Source of the DNA: a virus
IMG/VR virus record: IMGVR_UViG_3300046824_000111
Span: 1 to 49,711 of that record
Direction: 5' to 3' (one strand)
DNA: 49,711 nt
Positions 13,583 through 20,768 of the stretch are shown piece by piece. The position numbers were made by a program, and so were the translations under genes. Position 1 is the first letter of the stretch. Each line of letters begins with the position of its first letter. The notes below the pieces were generated by a model. It saw only the letters and a program-made list of their open reading frames with translations, was not told the DNA's origin and made no database searches.

Positions 13583-16240
13583 ATGCCGAAACGGCTACCT
13601 GCTTGCGGGAAAACCTTCGACGACATGGAATGCACCGAGCGGGGAGACCACACCTGTAAGCCCCGCTCGGCGCACATTCAGGCGTTCTTCTCGGAAATTC
13701 TTGTCCACACCAAGGGCCGCTGGTCGCGGACGCCGTTCCACCTGCTCGACTGGCAGGTGAACGACATTATGGAGCCGCTGTTCGCCGAGGTGACCTGGTC
13801 TACGGAGTCTGAGCGGTATGTCCGTCGTTACCGTCTTGCGTGGATTGAGGTTGCCCGTAAGAACGGCAAGGCGCTCGACGTTGACACCCCCATCCTCACC
13901 GACCGGGGACCGGTACCGATGTGGGACATCCAGGTCGGCGACAAGGTGCACTCCCCGGACGGCAGCCAGGTCCCGGTTATCGCGGTAGGCCCGGTGCATC
14001 GCCGCCAGTCGTACCGGGTGCAGCTCGCCGACGGACGCAGCGTCGTCGCCAGCGACGAGCATGAGTGGCTTGTCATCGACCGGCTGCGCAGCAACAAGGC
14101 CCGCATCGTCACCACCGCCGAACTGATGGCCACCCATCGGTGCGGCGCCCGGGGTGATACCCGCTACCGGGTGCCGGTGCCGAATGAGCTCGACCGTCAA
14201 ACACCCGCCGCCCTGCCCCTGGACCCGTACCTGCTGGGTCTGTGGCTCGGCGACGGCACCACACTCCGCGGCGAGATCACCACCATGGACCCGGAAATTG
14301 TTGCCGCCATCGGCGACGCCGGCTTCCGCACCTCGTACGTCTACCAGCGGGGCCGGGCCGCCACCTACGGCATTCCCGGACTCGGAACCGTTCTCCGCCG
14401 GGTGGGGGTGCTGGGCAACAAGCACGTGCCGGACCTTTATAAGTACGCCGACGCGAAAACCCGGGCGGCTGTCCTCGCCGGGCTGATGGACACCGACGGC
14501 GGTGTAGGTGACGCCGGCAGCGTTCCTCAGGCGGACTTCTGTGGCACCCGGCGTCTCGTCGACGACATGATCTTCCTGGCCCGCTCGTTGGGCTACAAGC
14601 CTGGCCCGGCCCGGCCACACAACGGATCTTGGCGGACGACGTTCAACCCGTGCGTCACCGACGGGGTGTTTCGGCTGCCCCGCAAAAATTCCCGACTGTC
14701 CGCTGAGGCCCGGCAGGGCCGCTCGACCACTATCGCTGTGTCTTCCGTCGAACCTGTCGGTGAGCGGGACGTGCGCTGCATTCAGGTGCAGGGGGGAATG
14801 TTCCTCGCCGGACTGGATTTGGTACCCACCCACAATTCAGAGCTACTGGCTGGTATCGCCCTGTATCTATGCGTAGCGGACGACGAGGACGGGGCCGAAA
14901 TCTACGGCTGCGCCGTCGACCGCGACCAGGCCCGCAAGGTCTACGACGTCGCCGAACGCATGGTCCAGTTGAGTCCACTTCTGAGCTCCCGCCTCAAAAT
15001 CAACAAGCAGGCCAAGCGGATCTACGACACCAGCACCGGCTCCTACTACGAGGCCCTCGCCTCCGACGCCAGCGGCAACCTCGGCCACAACCCCCACGGC
15101 ATCGTCTTCGACGAAGTGCTCACCCAGAAGAACGCCGACCTGTGGAACGCCATGCGCACCGGCATGGGCGCCCGCGACCAGCCGCTGATGGTCGCTGCCA
15201 CCACCGCCGGCGCCGACCCGCAGTCCTTCGGCAAAACCGAACACGACGAGATGCAGAAGATCGCCGACGACCCGGAACGGGCCCGGCACATTTTCGTCTA
15301 CCTGCGGAACCTTCCCATGGACGCCGACCCCTGGGATGAAACCCTGTGGCCCCTCGCCAACCCGGCTCTCGGACAGTTCCTGTCGCTGCAATCACTACGC
15401 GACGAAGCCCAGGAGGCGAAGAACGATCCGGGTAAGGAGAACGCCTTCAGGCAGTTCCGGCTCAACCAGTGGGTGTCGCAGTCATCCAGGTGGATGCCCA
15501 TGCACCTGTGGGATAAGTGCACCGGGGACCTGTGGCTGAACCCGCAGTGGCACAACCGGGAACTACGGGGTCGGACCGCCTATGCGGGGTTTGACCTTGC
15601 AGCTAAATTCGACCTCACTGCATGGGCGCTGGTCATCCCAGGAGACGAGCCGAAAGAGGACCCGGCTCACATCATGTGGCGGTTCTGGCTTCCAGAGTCC
15701 GGACTGGAACGGCTTGATCAGTTTCACGACGGCAAGTTCACCCGGTGGGCCCGTCAAGGTTGGCTGACGGTGACTTCCGGCAGCGTCATCGATTACGACA
15801 AGGTGATCGACGACATAGCCGAGGATGCCAAGGAATACCGCATCGTCGCTGCCGACTGCGATGAGTGGTCCATGTGGCCCATCATCAACCGGATCGGCGA
15901 CGCGTTGAACCTCAGCATCGATGAGGGCGAACTCACCGCATACCGCAACACGTACGATCGCATGAGTCCCGGGATGACAGACCTCATGGGCACCGTCAAA
16001 CGAGGACTGCTGCGGCACCATGGCAACCCGGTTGCCCGCTTCTGTTTCGACCAATGCGAAGTCCGTATGGCGCCTTATGATCCCAACCTCATTCGTCCGG
16101 AGAAACCTGAACGGGCTCGCGACAAAGCCCGTATCGACGCCGTCCCGGCAGCGGCGATGGCCGTCAACGCCTGGAAGAGCCGCGAAGGCGTCGACCAATA
16201 CCGCAGCGCATACGAAGACGGCAACCTCATGGTGATTTGA
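13583..16240 (+). CDS. terL: Terminase large subunit, interrupted by an intein
   Basis: 885-residue precursor from the ATG at 13583 (GTG 13568 is an alternative); 563 residues after splicing. The ATPase Walker A (ARKNGK^S, where ^ marks the intein) is rebuilt on splicing; Walker B is GIVFDEV around 15100-15120, after GNLGHNPH. The nuclease part carries YAGFDLAAKFDLTAWALV and VAADCDEWSM, whose Asp residues fit the RNase H-like metal site. It is the packaging motor: ATP-driven translocation and DNA cutting at the portal. The intein sits between the catalytic Lys and Ser of Walker A, so unspliced protein cannot package. Confidence 0.95.
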   Translation: MPKRLPACGKTFDDMECTERGDHTCKPRSAHIQAFFSEILVHTKGRWSRTPFHLLDWQVNDIMEPLFAEVTWSTESERYVRRYRLAWIEVARKNGKALDVDTPILTDRGPVPMWDIQVGDKVHSPDGSQVPVIAVGPVHRRQSYRVQLADGRSVVASDEHEWLVIDRLRSNKARIVTTAELMATHRCGARGDTRYRVPVPNELDRQTPAALPLDPYLLGLWLGDGTTLRGEITTMDPEIVAAIGDAGFRTSYVYQRGRAATYGIPGLGTVLRRVGVLGNKHVPDLYKYADAKTRAAVLAGLMDTDGGVGDAGSVPQADFCGTRRLVDDMIFLARSLGYKPGPARPHNGSWRTTFNPCVTDGVFRLPRKNSRLSAEARQGRSTTIAVSSVEPVGERDVRCIQVQGGMFLAGLDLVPTHNSELLAGIALYLCVADDEDGAEIYGCAVDRDQARKVYDVAERMVQLSPLLSSRLKINKQAKRIYDTSTGSYYEALASDASGNLGHNPHGIVFDEVLTQKNADLWNAMRTGMGARDQPLMVAATTAGADPQSFGKTEHDEMQKIADDPERARHIFVYLRNLPMDADPWDETLWPLANPALGQFLSLQSLRDEAQEAKNDPGKENAFRQFRLNQWVSQSSRWMPMHLWDKCTGDLWLNPQWHNRELRGRTAYAGFDLAAKFDLTAWALVIPGDEPKEDPAHIMWRFWLPESGLERLDQFHDGKFTRWARQGWLTVTSGSVIDYDKVIDDIAEDAKEYRIVAADCDEWSMWPIINRIGDALNLSIDEGELTAYRNTYDRMSPGMTDLMGTVKRGLLRHHGNPVARFCFDQCEVRMAPYDPNLIRPEKPERARDKARIDAVPAAAMAVNAWKSREGVDQYRSAYEDGNLMVI
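13871..14836 (+). other. Class 3 (WCT) intein with LAGLIDADG homing endonuclease in TerL
   Basis: 322 residues, beginning Ala1 (ALDVDTPILT) rather than Cys/Ser and ending Thr320-His321-Asn322, with Ser as +1 extein residue. Block B has DEHEW (Trp66), block F VRCIQV (Cys303), block G VPTHN (Thr320): the Trp-Cys-Thr triad that defines class 3 inteins, in which the block F Cys attacks first. The endonuclease has LLGLWLGDG (Asp128) and LAGLMDTDG (Asp209), both catalytic Asp present, so it may still be mobile. Class 3 inteins are known in actinophage terminases (for example mycobacteriophage Bethlehem). Confidence 0.92.
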
Positions 16241-16409
16241 CCTCGATGTGCAGGTGCGGGCTGTCGCAGCATTCATCAAACCCGCCGTGGGCCATGCACT
16301 CGTACTGGCCGGAGGTGGGGCAGAAGTAGATGCGGCACTTCATCTCCTCGAAGTGCCGCAGGAGAACCTGAACGTCCTCGTCCTCTTCGAAAAAGTCGTC
16401 GCCGGTCAC
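16227..16409 (-). CDS. Small Cys-rich protein
   Basis: 60 residues; GTG at 16409, AGGTGAACC upstream. Acidic N-terminus (TGDDFFEEDEDVQVLLRHFE) then six Cys and several His (MKCRIYFCP, YECMAHGGFDECC, SPHLHIE), likely a structural zinc site. Last gene of a leftward cassette inserted between terL and portal; its end overlaps the terL 3' end by 14 bases. Confidence 0.6.
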   Translation of the reverse strand: MTGDDFFEEDEDVQVLLRHFEEMKCRIYFCPTSGQYECMAHGGFDECCDSPHLHIEVKSP

Positions 16410-16549
16410 CGGTTCACCTTCCCCCACACAATCACCAGCAGGTACACCCCAGTGATGACAATGACGACCGCGGCGGCGGTGGCGACCAGGCGCAAGTCCA
16501 CCGCCGACAACGCCACCGCCAAACACAGGGCGCACAGCAGCAGGCCCAT
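16406..16549 (-). CDS. Small membrane protein (two TM segments)
   Basis: 47 residues from the ATG at 16549. Almost entirely hydrophobic: GLLLCALCLAVALSAV, a short turn with LRL, then VATAAAVVIVITGVYLLVIV, ending WGKVNR. A holin-like topology, though it lies far from the lysis genes. No Shine-Dalgarno is visible; coupling to the upstream gene is likely. Confidence 0.5.
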   Translation of the reverse strand: MGLLLCALCLAVALSAVDLRLVATAAAVVIVITGVYLLVIVWGKVNR

Positions 16550-16565
16550 GCCGACGAACAGCAGA

Positions 16566-16748
16566 TCAACGACGTCGGACCTTCTTTCGTTTCCGTTCAA
16601 CGGGCGCCGGCTGCGGAATGTGCGGGTTCGCCGTTTCACAGTCGGTGCAGCAGTGCAGGCACTCCACCTGCGGGTGCCGACCCCGGTGCCATGCTGTTGC
16701 CGCCCGAAGTATCTTGTCGAGCTTTTCCGCCCCGGTGAGATCTTCCAT
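16566..16748 (-). CDS. Small Cys-containing basic protein
   Basis: 60 residues starting MEDLTGAEKLDKILRAATAW. ECLHCCTDC gives a compact Cys cluster, and the tail (PVERKRKKVRRR) is strongly basic, so nucleic-acid binding is plausible. Leftward cassette member. Confidence 0.55.
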   Translation of the reverse strand: MEDLTGAEKLDKILRAATAWHRGRHPQVECLHCCTDCETANPHIPQPAPVERKRKKVRRR

Positions 16749-16766
16749 GGGCCCATTCTGCTGGGG

Positions 16767-17027
16767 TCACCGGAAGTCCTTGACGTTGCCGATCAGCCGG
16801 TCCGCTGTCACCTTCGTCGCCGCGCAAGGGATACATAACGGCACTACCCGCTTGCGCAGGATGATCCGGAAAGAGTCGGTGTCGAGCCAACACCAGTGGC
16901 TGCATCCTTTGCACCGGGTTTGGCCGGCAACCTCGAAGTCGGGCTTGCCGTCGTCGACAAGCTGGACAACGACTACAACGCTCACGGCCGGGCACTCCTC
17001 AAGGTCAGCATTTACATCTCTCCGCAT
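16767..17027 (-). CDS. Small zinc-ribbon-like protein
   Basis: 86 residues from the ATG at 17027. Contains TRCKGCSHWCWL and later LCIPCAATK, giving a four-Cys ribbon, preceded by a hydrophobic strand (AVSVVVVVQLVDDGK). Overlaps the upstream gene by 23 bases. Unknown function. Confidence 0.55.
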   Translation of the reverse strand: MRRDVNADLEECPAVSVVVVVQLVDDGKPDFEVAGQTRCKGCSHWCWLDTDSFRIILRKRVVPLCIPCAATKVTADRLIGNVKDFR

Positions 17028-17196
17028 GCTCGGTGGCCCGGCCGTTGACCTGCACCAGGTCCATCGGGGCTTCGACTTCGACCATCCACATGCACCGGGT
17101 GCATTCGATGGCCAGGAACACCGCATGGTCGGTGGCGACCACATCAATAAGGAACTGCGGCTCATGTTCCGGCTCCGGCGACAGCGTGTCAGTCAT
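17005..17196 (-). CDS. CCHC small zinc-finger protein (phage family, copy A)
   Basis: 63 residues from the ATG at 17196. FLIDVVATDHAVFLAIEC, CTRCMW, then about 19 residues and ATEHAERC: the CxxCxW...A(T/M)(D/E)HxxxC arrangement also seen in the adjacent gene and in 45875-46345. Single zinc site predicted. Function unknown; see findings. Confidence 0.62.
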   Translation of the reverse strand: MTDTLSPEPEHEPQFLIDVVATDHAVFLAIECTRCMWMVEVEAPMDLVQVNGRATEHAERCKC

Positions 17197-17380
17197 GGGT
17201 GCACACCTTCGCGTGGTCGGTGGCCTTCCTCGCCAGATCGAACAGGTTGTACGGGGGATCGACCCCGCCGATCCAGTTGCAGACCTTGCACTGGATGACA
17301 AGGAACTCTTTAGCGACGACGACAGCCTGGAAGCCGGTCAGGAAGACCATGCCGACAGGGCCCTCCGGCTCTCCGCTCAT
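17189..17380 (-). CDS. CCHC small zinc-finger protein (phage family, copy B)
   Basis: 63 residues from the ATG at 17380. AVVVAKEFLVIQCKVCNW then ARKATDHAKVCTHD repeats the CxxCxW...ATxHxxxC signature of its neighbour, so the two are tandem paralogues. Starts overlap neighbouring genes, supporting expression as an operon. Confidence 0.62.
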   Translation of the reverse strand: MSGEPEGPVGMVFLTGFQAVVVAKEFLVIQCKVCNWIGGVDPPYNLFDLARKATDHAKVCTHD

Positions 17381-17640
17381 CGGTTGGCCTTCGCGTCGTG
17401 GATGACCCAGGCGACCAGGATGAACCCGACGACGAAAACCCAGAAGCCGATCTTGGCCGCATCCCACCACAACACCCAGTACGCCTTACGCAGCGGACTC
17501 ACCTTGCCTTTCGTGTCCTTGTAGTCAGCGTTGGCCCGGCTTACCTTCGCCTTCAGGACACCGAAGGAGAACACCGTCGAGCTGATCAGGATGGCGATCA
17601 GGGTGCCCACCAGGACCGGGCTGGAATCACCCCCGCTCAC
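17377..17640 (-). CDS. Membrane protein (two TM segments)
   Basis: 87 residues; GTG at 17640. TM1 about residues 8-28 (VLVGTLIAILISSTVFSFGV), a charged cytoplasmic loop (KAKVSRANADYKDTKGKVSP), then TM2 about 60-80 (IGFWVFVVGFILVAWVI). Overlaps both neighbours. Function unknown. Confidence 0.62.
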   Translation of the reverse strand: MSGGDSSPVLVGTLIAILISSTVFSFGVLKAKVSRANADYKDTKGKVSPLRKAYWVLWWDAAKIGFWVFVVGFILVAWVIHDAKANR

Positions 17641-17837
17641 CGGCGCCGAGCCGGGGTGTTCGCCGCCAGCCAGGCGGTGATGATGCACTCCGCTAGCCCG
17701 ATGACGGTGATGAACAGACCGGAGCCGTTGAAGTCCATCAGCAGGTCAATCACCCCCGCCGCCAGCAGGAACACCCCGATGAAGCCGGAGAGGCCCAGGA
17801 GGACCCGCCGGGATGCTCTGTATTGGTCCACTGGCAT
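17637..17837 (-). CDS. Membrane protein (two TM segments), first gene of the cassette
   Basis: 66 residues from the ATG at 17837, GGAGAG directly upstream. Two hydrophobic helices (LLGLSGFIGVFLLAAGVIDL and FITVIGLAECIITAWLA) separated by MDFNGSG, ending NTPARRR. The promoter of the leftward cassette should lie in 17838-18187. Confidence 0.6.
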   Translation of the reverse strand: MPVDQYRASRRVLLGLSGFIGVFLLAAGVIDLLMDFNGSGLFITVIGLAECIITAWLAANTPARRR

Positions 17838-18187
17838 CTCTCCACCGTAGATGACTAGGCCGCTACTGCGCGCCACATGTACGCCATTTGGGGTGTGGGG
17901 GTGCCGTCGACCTGTGCCATAAACAGGCCCACCAGAGTCTCCGGCCCACGGCGATCCCTGGTGGGGCTGCGACGACGGCACCCCCCATACGCGCAGGAGG
18001 CACCAAGCTCCGCGCTCGACTTACGGGGCGACCGGGGCGACCCTGAAGCATTCGCGCCCAACCAGCCCGGCGCACTCGCCCCGGTTCTTACCTGGCTGTC
18101 CAGGCCCCAAGATTTGTTCAGGATGCGCGGCGGGCCGGAAGACGGTGCCTGCGGTAAGTCTTCCGGTAGCCGCCGCGCCCCTAAGTG
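17838..18187. other. Intergenic stretch without a convincing gene
   Basis: ORFs exist on both strands (17877-18188 plus, 17855-18217 minus) but both are compositionally poor, Arg/Pro/Ser-rich and lack domain signal. A strong hairpin, CCGGAAGAC / GTCTTCCGG with a 14-base loop at 18135-18166, is followed closely by a rightward terminator, so a small structured RNA transcribed rightward is possible. Confidence 0.35.
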
Positions 18188-18208
18188 ACACGGCACTGCC
18201 GTGTTTTT
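18188..18208 (+). terminator. Rho-independent terminator
   Basis: 7-bp stem ACACGGC / GCCGTGT with loop ACT, followed by TTTT. It faces rightward with no clear rightward gene before it. Confidence 0.65.
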
Positions 18209-18307
18209 CCTCCCCAACCGTGCAGGCCGGGTCTTGACGGAGACCGCCCGCTCCTTACACCCTCGCCGGGCTGAGTGGTCGGCGGAGGGGTGCGAGCGGT
18301 CTCCCTG

Positions 18308-18379
18308 TTGCGCGGGCCGGATTCGAACCGGCGGCCTCCGGATTATGAGTCCGACGAGCTACCTCTGCTCCACCGCGCG
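18308..18379 (-). tRNA. Initiator-like tRNA-fMet (anticodon CAT)
   Basis: 72-nt cloverleaf on the minus strand. Acceptor CGCGCGG pairs with CCGCGCA at six positions, leaving a C1-A72 mismatch, the hallmark of bacterial initiator tRNA. D arm GAGC/GCTC with a 7-base loop, anticodon arm TCGGA-CTCATAA-TCCGG, variable AGGCC, T arm GCCGG-TTCGAAT-CCGGC, discriminator A73; CCA not encoded. It aligns closely to E. coli tRNA-fMet apart from a shorter D loop and an A-T pair replacing the third G-C pair of the anticodon stem. It lies opposite to the late operon. Confidence 0.88.
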
Positions 18380-18549
18380 CCACACGGAACCCTCCGCGCC
18401 GGTAGGGCGGAGGGGTCCGTTGCGAGGGGCAGCCGCCAGAGAACGGGCCGCTGTGGGGTGGCCGTATCTCCTGAACTGCTTCCGGGTCAAAGCATGCAAT
18501 GCGCAACCCGGGGACCGCAAATCCTGTCACCCATTTGGAGCAACCCGAC
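18380..18549. other. Intergenic leader between tRNA and head genes
   Basis: 170 bases with no convincing gene. It contains an imperfect stem around the tRNA end (CCTCCGCGCC ... GGGCGGAGGGG at about 18391-18415). The promoter for the tRNA and possibly one for the head operon should lie here; none was clear by eye. Confidence 0.3.
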
Positions 18550-18774
18550 ATGCTCTCCCGCTGGCCCGTCTACGAACGGGTCCTGGTCAACCTCCTAGAG
18601 GGCACCGCCATCGACGGTGTCCTGGTCCGCAAGTCCGGGCCGCTGATCGTCCTGTCCGACTGCACCATGTACTCGCGTGGGGCGGAGCCGACCCGCCTCG
18701 ACGGGAACATCTACATCGAACGCGACCAGGTTTTGTATTTGCAGACGGCGCCCGCCAAGACGCCGGTCACCTAG
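18550..18774 (+). CDS. Small Sm-like-fold protein upstream of portal
   Basis: 74 residues from the ATG at 18550. RVLVNLLEGTAIDGVLVRKS, GPLIVLSDCTMYSRG and LDGNIYIERDQVLYLQTA give the strand-turn pattern of an Sm/SH3-like barrel. Small genes of this type often precede portal in actinophage head operons. The function in assembly is not known. Confidence 0.65.
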   Translation: MLSRWPVYERVLVNLLEGTAIDGVLVRKSGPLIVLSDCTMYSRGAEPTRLDGNIYIERDQVLYLQTAPAKTPVT

Positions 18775-18794
18775 TCACCCGGAAGGAGTACGGG

Positions 18795-20096
18795 GTGCCT
18801 TTCGTGTTGAGTCAAGGTGCCATCAAGCGGGCCCAACCCGCCCCGTCCATGCTGGGCTTCGCCATGCCGTCCTACATGCAGATCGGCGAGGACCAGTACC
18901 GCAGCTATGAGCAGATGTGGAAAACCCAACCGGCCCTGCGCACCGTCATCGAGTTCCGGGCCCGCAACATTGCCCAGCTCGGCCTGGACGTTTTCGAACG
19001 CACCGGGGAGACGGACCGGAAAAAGGTTCGCGACCACCCACTGTCGAAAATGCTCAACGATCCGTGGCCCGGCAGCAAGTGGACGAAATACCGGCTGATC
19101 AACTGGACGGTGCAGGAATTCTCCATCTTCAACTCCGCGTTCTGGGTCAAAGGCCGGGCCCCGGACGGCACCAACGGGGTGCTGCCGATGCCGCGCCGGT
19201 TCATCCAACCCGTCGGCCCCAGCCTGTACTTCCCCGACAAGTACCGGATCACCGGGTCGCGGGGCACCCGCGACATCGACCCGGACCAGGTTGTCCACTT
19301 CTACGGCTACAACCCGGACAACCCGGCGGACGGCTGGTCACCGATCGAAACGCTGCGGCAGATCCTCGCCGAGGAGTCCGCGGCAACCCAGTACCGGGAA
19401 CAGATGTGGCGCAACGGGGCCCGGATCTCCGGCTACATCACCCGGGGAGAGAAAGCCCCCCGCTGGTCCGACACCGCCCGGAACCGGTTCAAGACCGACT
19501 GGGGTGCCTACTCCTCCGACATGGCCGCCGGCGGGACACCCGTCCTCGAAGACGGCATGGGCTGGCATGAGGGTGGCATCACCCCCAAAGACGCCCAGTA
19601 CGCCGAAGGGCGCCAGCTCACCCGCGAAGAAGTCGCCTCCGCCTACCACATCGACCCGTCCATGGTGGGCCTGTCGAAAAACGCCACCCAGTCGTCGCTG
19701 GGGGAGCTGCGGCAGATGTTGTACGCCGACGCCCTGGGCCCGCTGCTGGAAATGCTGCAGCAGGACATCGAACTGCAGCTCCTGCCCGACGTCGACCCAT
19801 CCGGGGCGAAGAAGACGTATGTGGAGTTCAACCTGCGCGCCAAGATGCAGGGCTCCTTCGAAGCCCAGGCCGCCGCCATCTCCGCATCCGTTGGTGGCCC
19901 GTGGATGACCCGCAACGAAGGCCGGGCCCTGTACAACCTGTCCGACCTGAAAGAAGCCGAAGAGCTCATCACCCCGCTGAATGTCACCCAAGGCGGTTTG
20001 GCGTCCCCGCGCGACACCGCCCCGAACAACCCGTCCAACGAAGCCTCCAACGGCAAACCCCCCGGACCGAAGAAACCTGTCGGGAGTGGCCCATGA
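18795..20096 (+). CDS. Portal protein (HK97-like)
   Basis: 433 residues. GTG at 18795 preceded by GGAAGGAG (18781-18788). Typical portal motifs: QMWKTQPALRTVIEFRARNI near residue 50, WGAYSSD and GGTPVLEDGMGW, EVASAYHIDPSMVGL, QSSLGELRQMLYADALGPLL. It forms the dodecameric ring through which TerL pumps DNA. The gene overlaps the protease start (ATGA). Confidence 0.93.
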   Translation: MPFVLSQGAIKRAQPAPSMLGFAMPSYMQIGEDQYRSYEQMWKTQPALRTVIEFRARNIAQLGLDVFERTGETDRKKVRDHPLSKMLNDPWPGSKWTKYRLINWTVQEFSIFNSAFWVKGRAPDGTNGVLPMPRRFIQPVGPSLYFPDKYRITGSRGTRDIDPDQVVHFYGYNPDNPADGWSPIETLRQILAEESAATQYREQMWRNGARISGYITRGEKAPRWSDTARNRFKTDWGAYSSDMAAGGTPVLEDGMGWHEGGITPKDAQYAEGRQLTREEVASAYHIDPSMVGLSKNATQSSLGELRQMLYADALGPLLEMLQQDIELQLLPDVDPSGAKKTYVEFNLRAKMQGSFEAQAAAISASVGGPWMTRNEGRALYNLSDLKEAEELITPLNVTQGGLASPRDTAPNNPSNEASNGKPPGPKKPVGSGP

Positions 20097-20737
20097 AATT
20101 CAAGACGATGCCGGCGACGGTGACGCAAAAGGCCGACGACGGGATCTTCGAAGCCGTCGTCTCCGTGTTCAACAACCGGGACCACGGCGGCGACATCGTC
20201 CGGCCCGGCGCTTTCAAATCCTCACTAGAGCATTGGGCGAAAGCTGACGCCCCCATCCCCGTCTACTGGTCGCACCGCCTCGATGACCCGAACATGAACA
20301 TTGGTGAAGTCCTCGAGGCCGAAGAACTCGAAGGCGGCTCCAAGTCCATCCCCACCTGGGCGAACAACTGGGTGCAGGAAAACGGCGGCCTGTACATCAA
20401 AGGCCAGCTCGACGACTTCGGCATGGGCGCCCAAGTCCGGCACCTGATGAAACGCCGCCGGGTGAAGCAGTTCTCGTTCACCTACGACGTCATCAACGAG
20501 CAGCGTTCCAAGGACGACACCGCCAACGAACTCCTCGACGTGTTCCTCCACGAAGTGGGCCCGACCCCGCTGGGGATGAACCCGATGACGGAACTAATCT
20601 CCGCCAAACAGGCCCCACCCGCTATTGACGACCCACCCCCGGATTTATCCACCGACACCACCAACCGCCGAGAGGCGGTTTTTTTGTGCCGTCACCGGCT
20701 CGCAATGGCCGATCTGATGGCCGATCTCACCGAATGA
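20093..20737 (+). CDS. Prohead protease (HK97 S78 family)
   Basis: 214 residues. GIFEAVVSVFNNRDHGGDIV and RPGAF at the N-terminus; catalytic His in VYWSHRLD (His61) and catalytic Ser in KQFSFTYDV (Ser128), as in herpesvirus-like S78 proteases. It matures the prohead by cleaving scaffold/delta segments. The C-terminus is a short Pro-rich tail, then FLCRHRLAMADLMADLTE, possibly an own cleavage region. Confidence 0.92.
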   Translation: MKFKTMPATVTQKADDGIFEAVVSVFNNRDHGGDIVRPGAFKSSLEHWAKADAPIPVYWSHRLDDPNMNIGEVLEAEELEGGSKSIPTWANNWVQENGGLYIKGQLDDFGMGAQVRHLMKRRRVKQFSFTYDVINEQRSKDDTANELLDVFLHEVGPTPLGMNPMTELISAKQAPPAIDDPPPDLSTDTTNRREAVFLCRHRLAMADLMADLTE

Positions 20738-20768
20738 CCGCCAGGTCACGAGAGGACGAAGGAAATCC

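Noticed and set aside
13595-14833. 412-residue minus ORF opposite terL
   Set aside because: Antisense shadow of the terminase and intein; no start signal or known domain.
17877-18188. 103-residue plus-strand ORF ending at a terminator
   Set aside because: Composition is Arg/Pro/Ser-rich with no domain-like pattern and no good ribosome-binding site; kept only as part of a possible RNA.
17855-18217. 120-residue minus-strand ORF
   Set aside because: Only the last 35 residues look protein-like; it overlaps strong hairpins and the terminator. Not supported enough to call.
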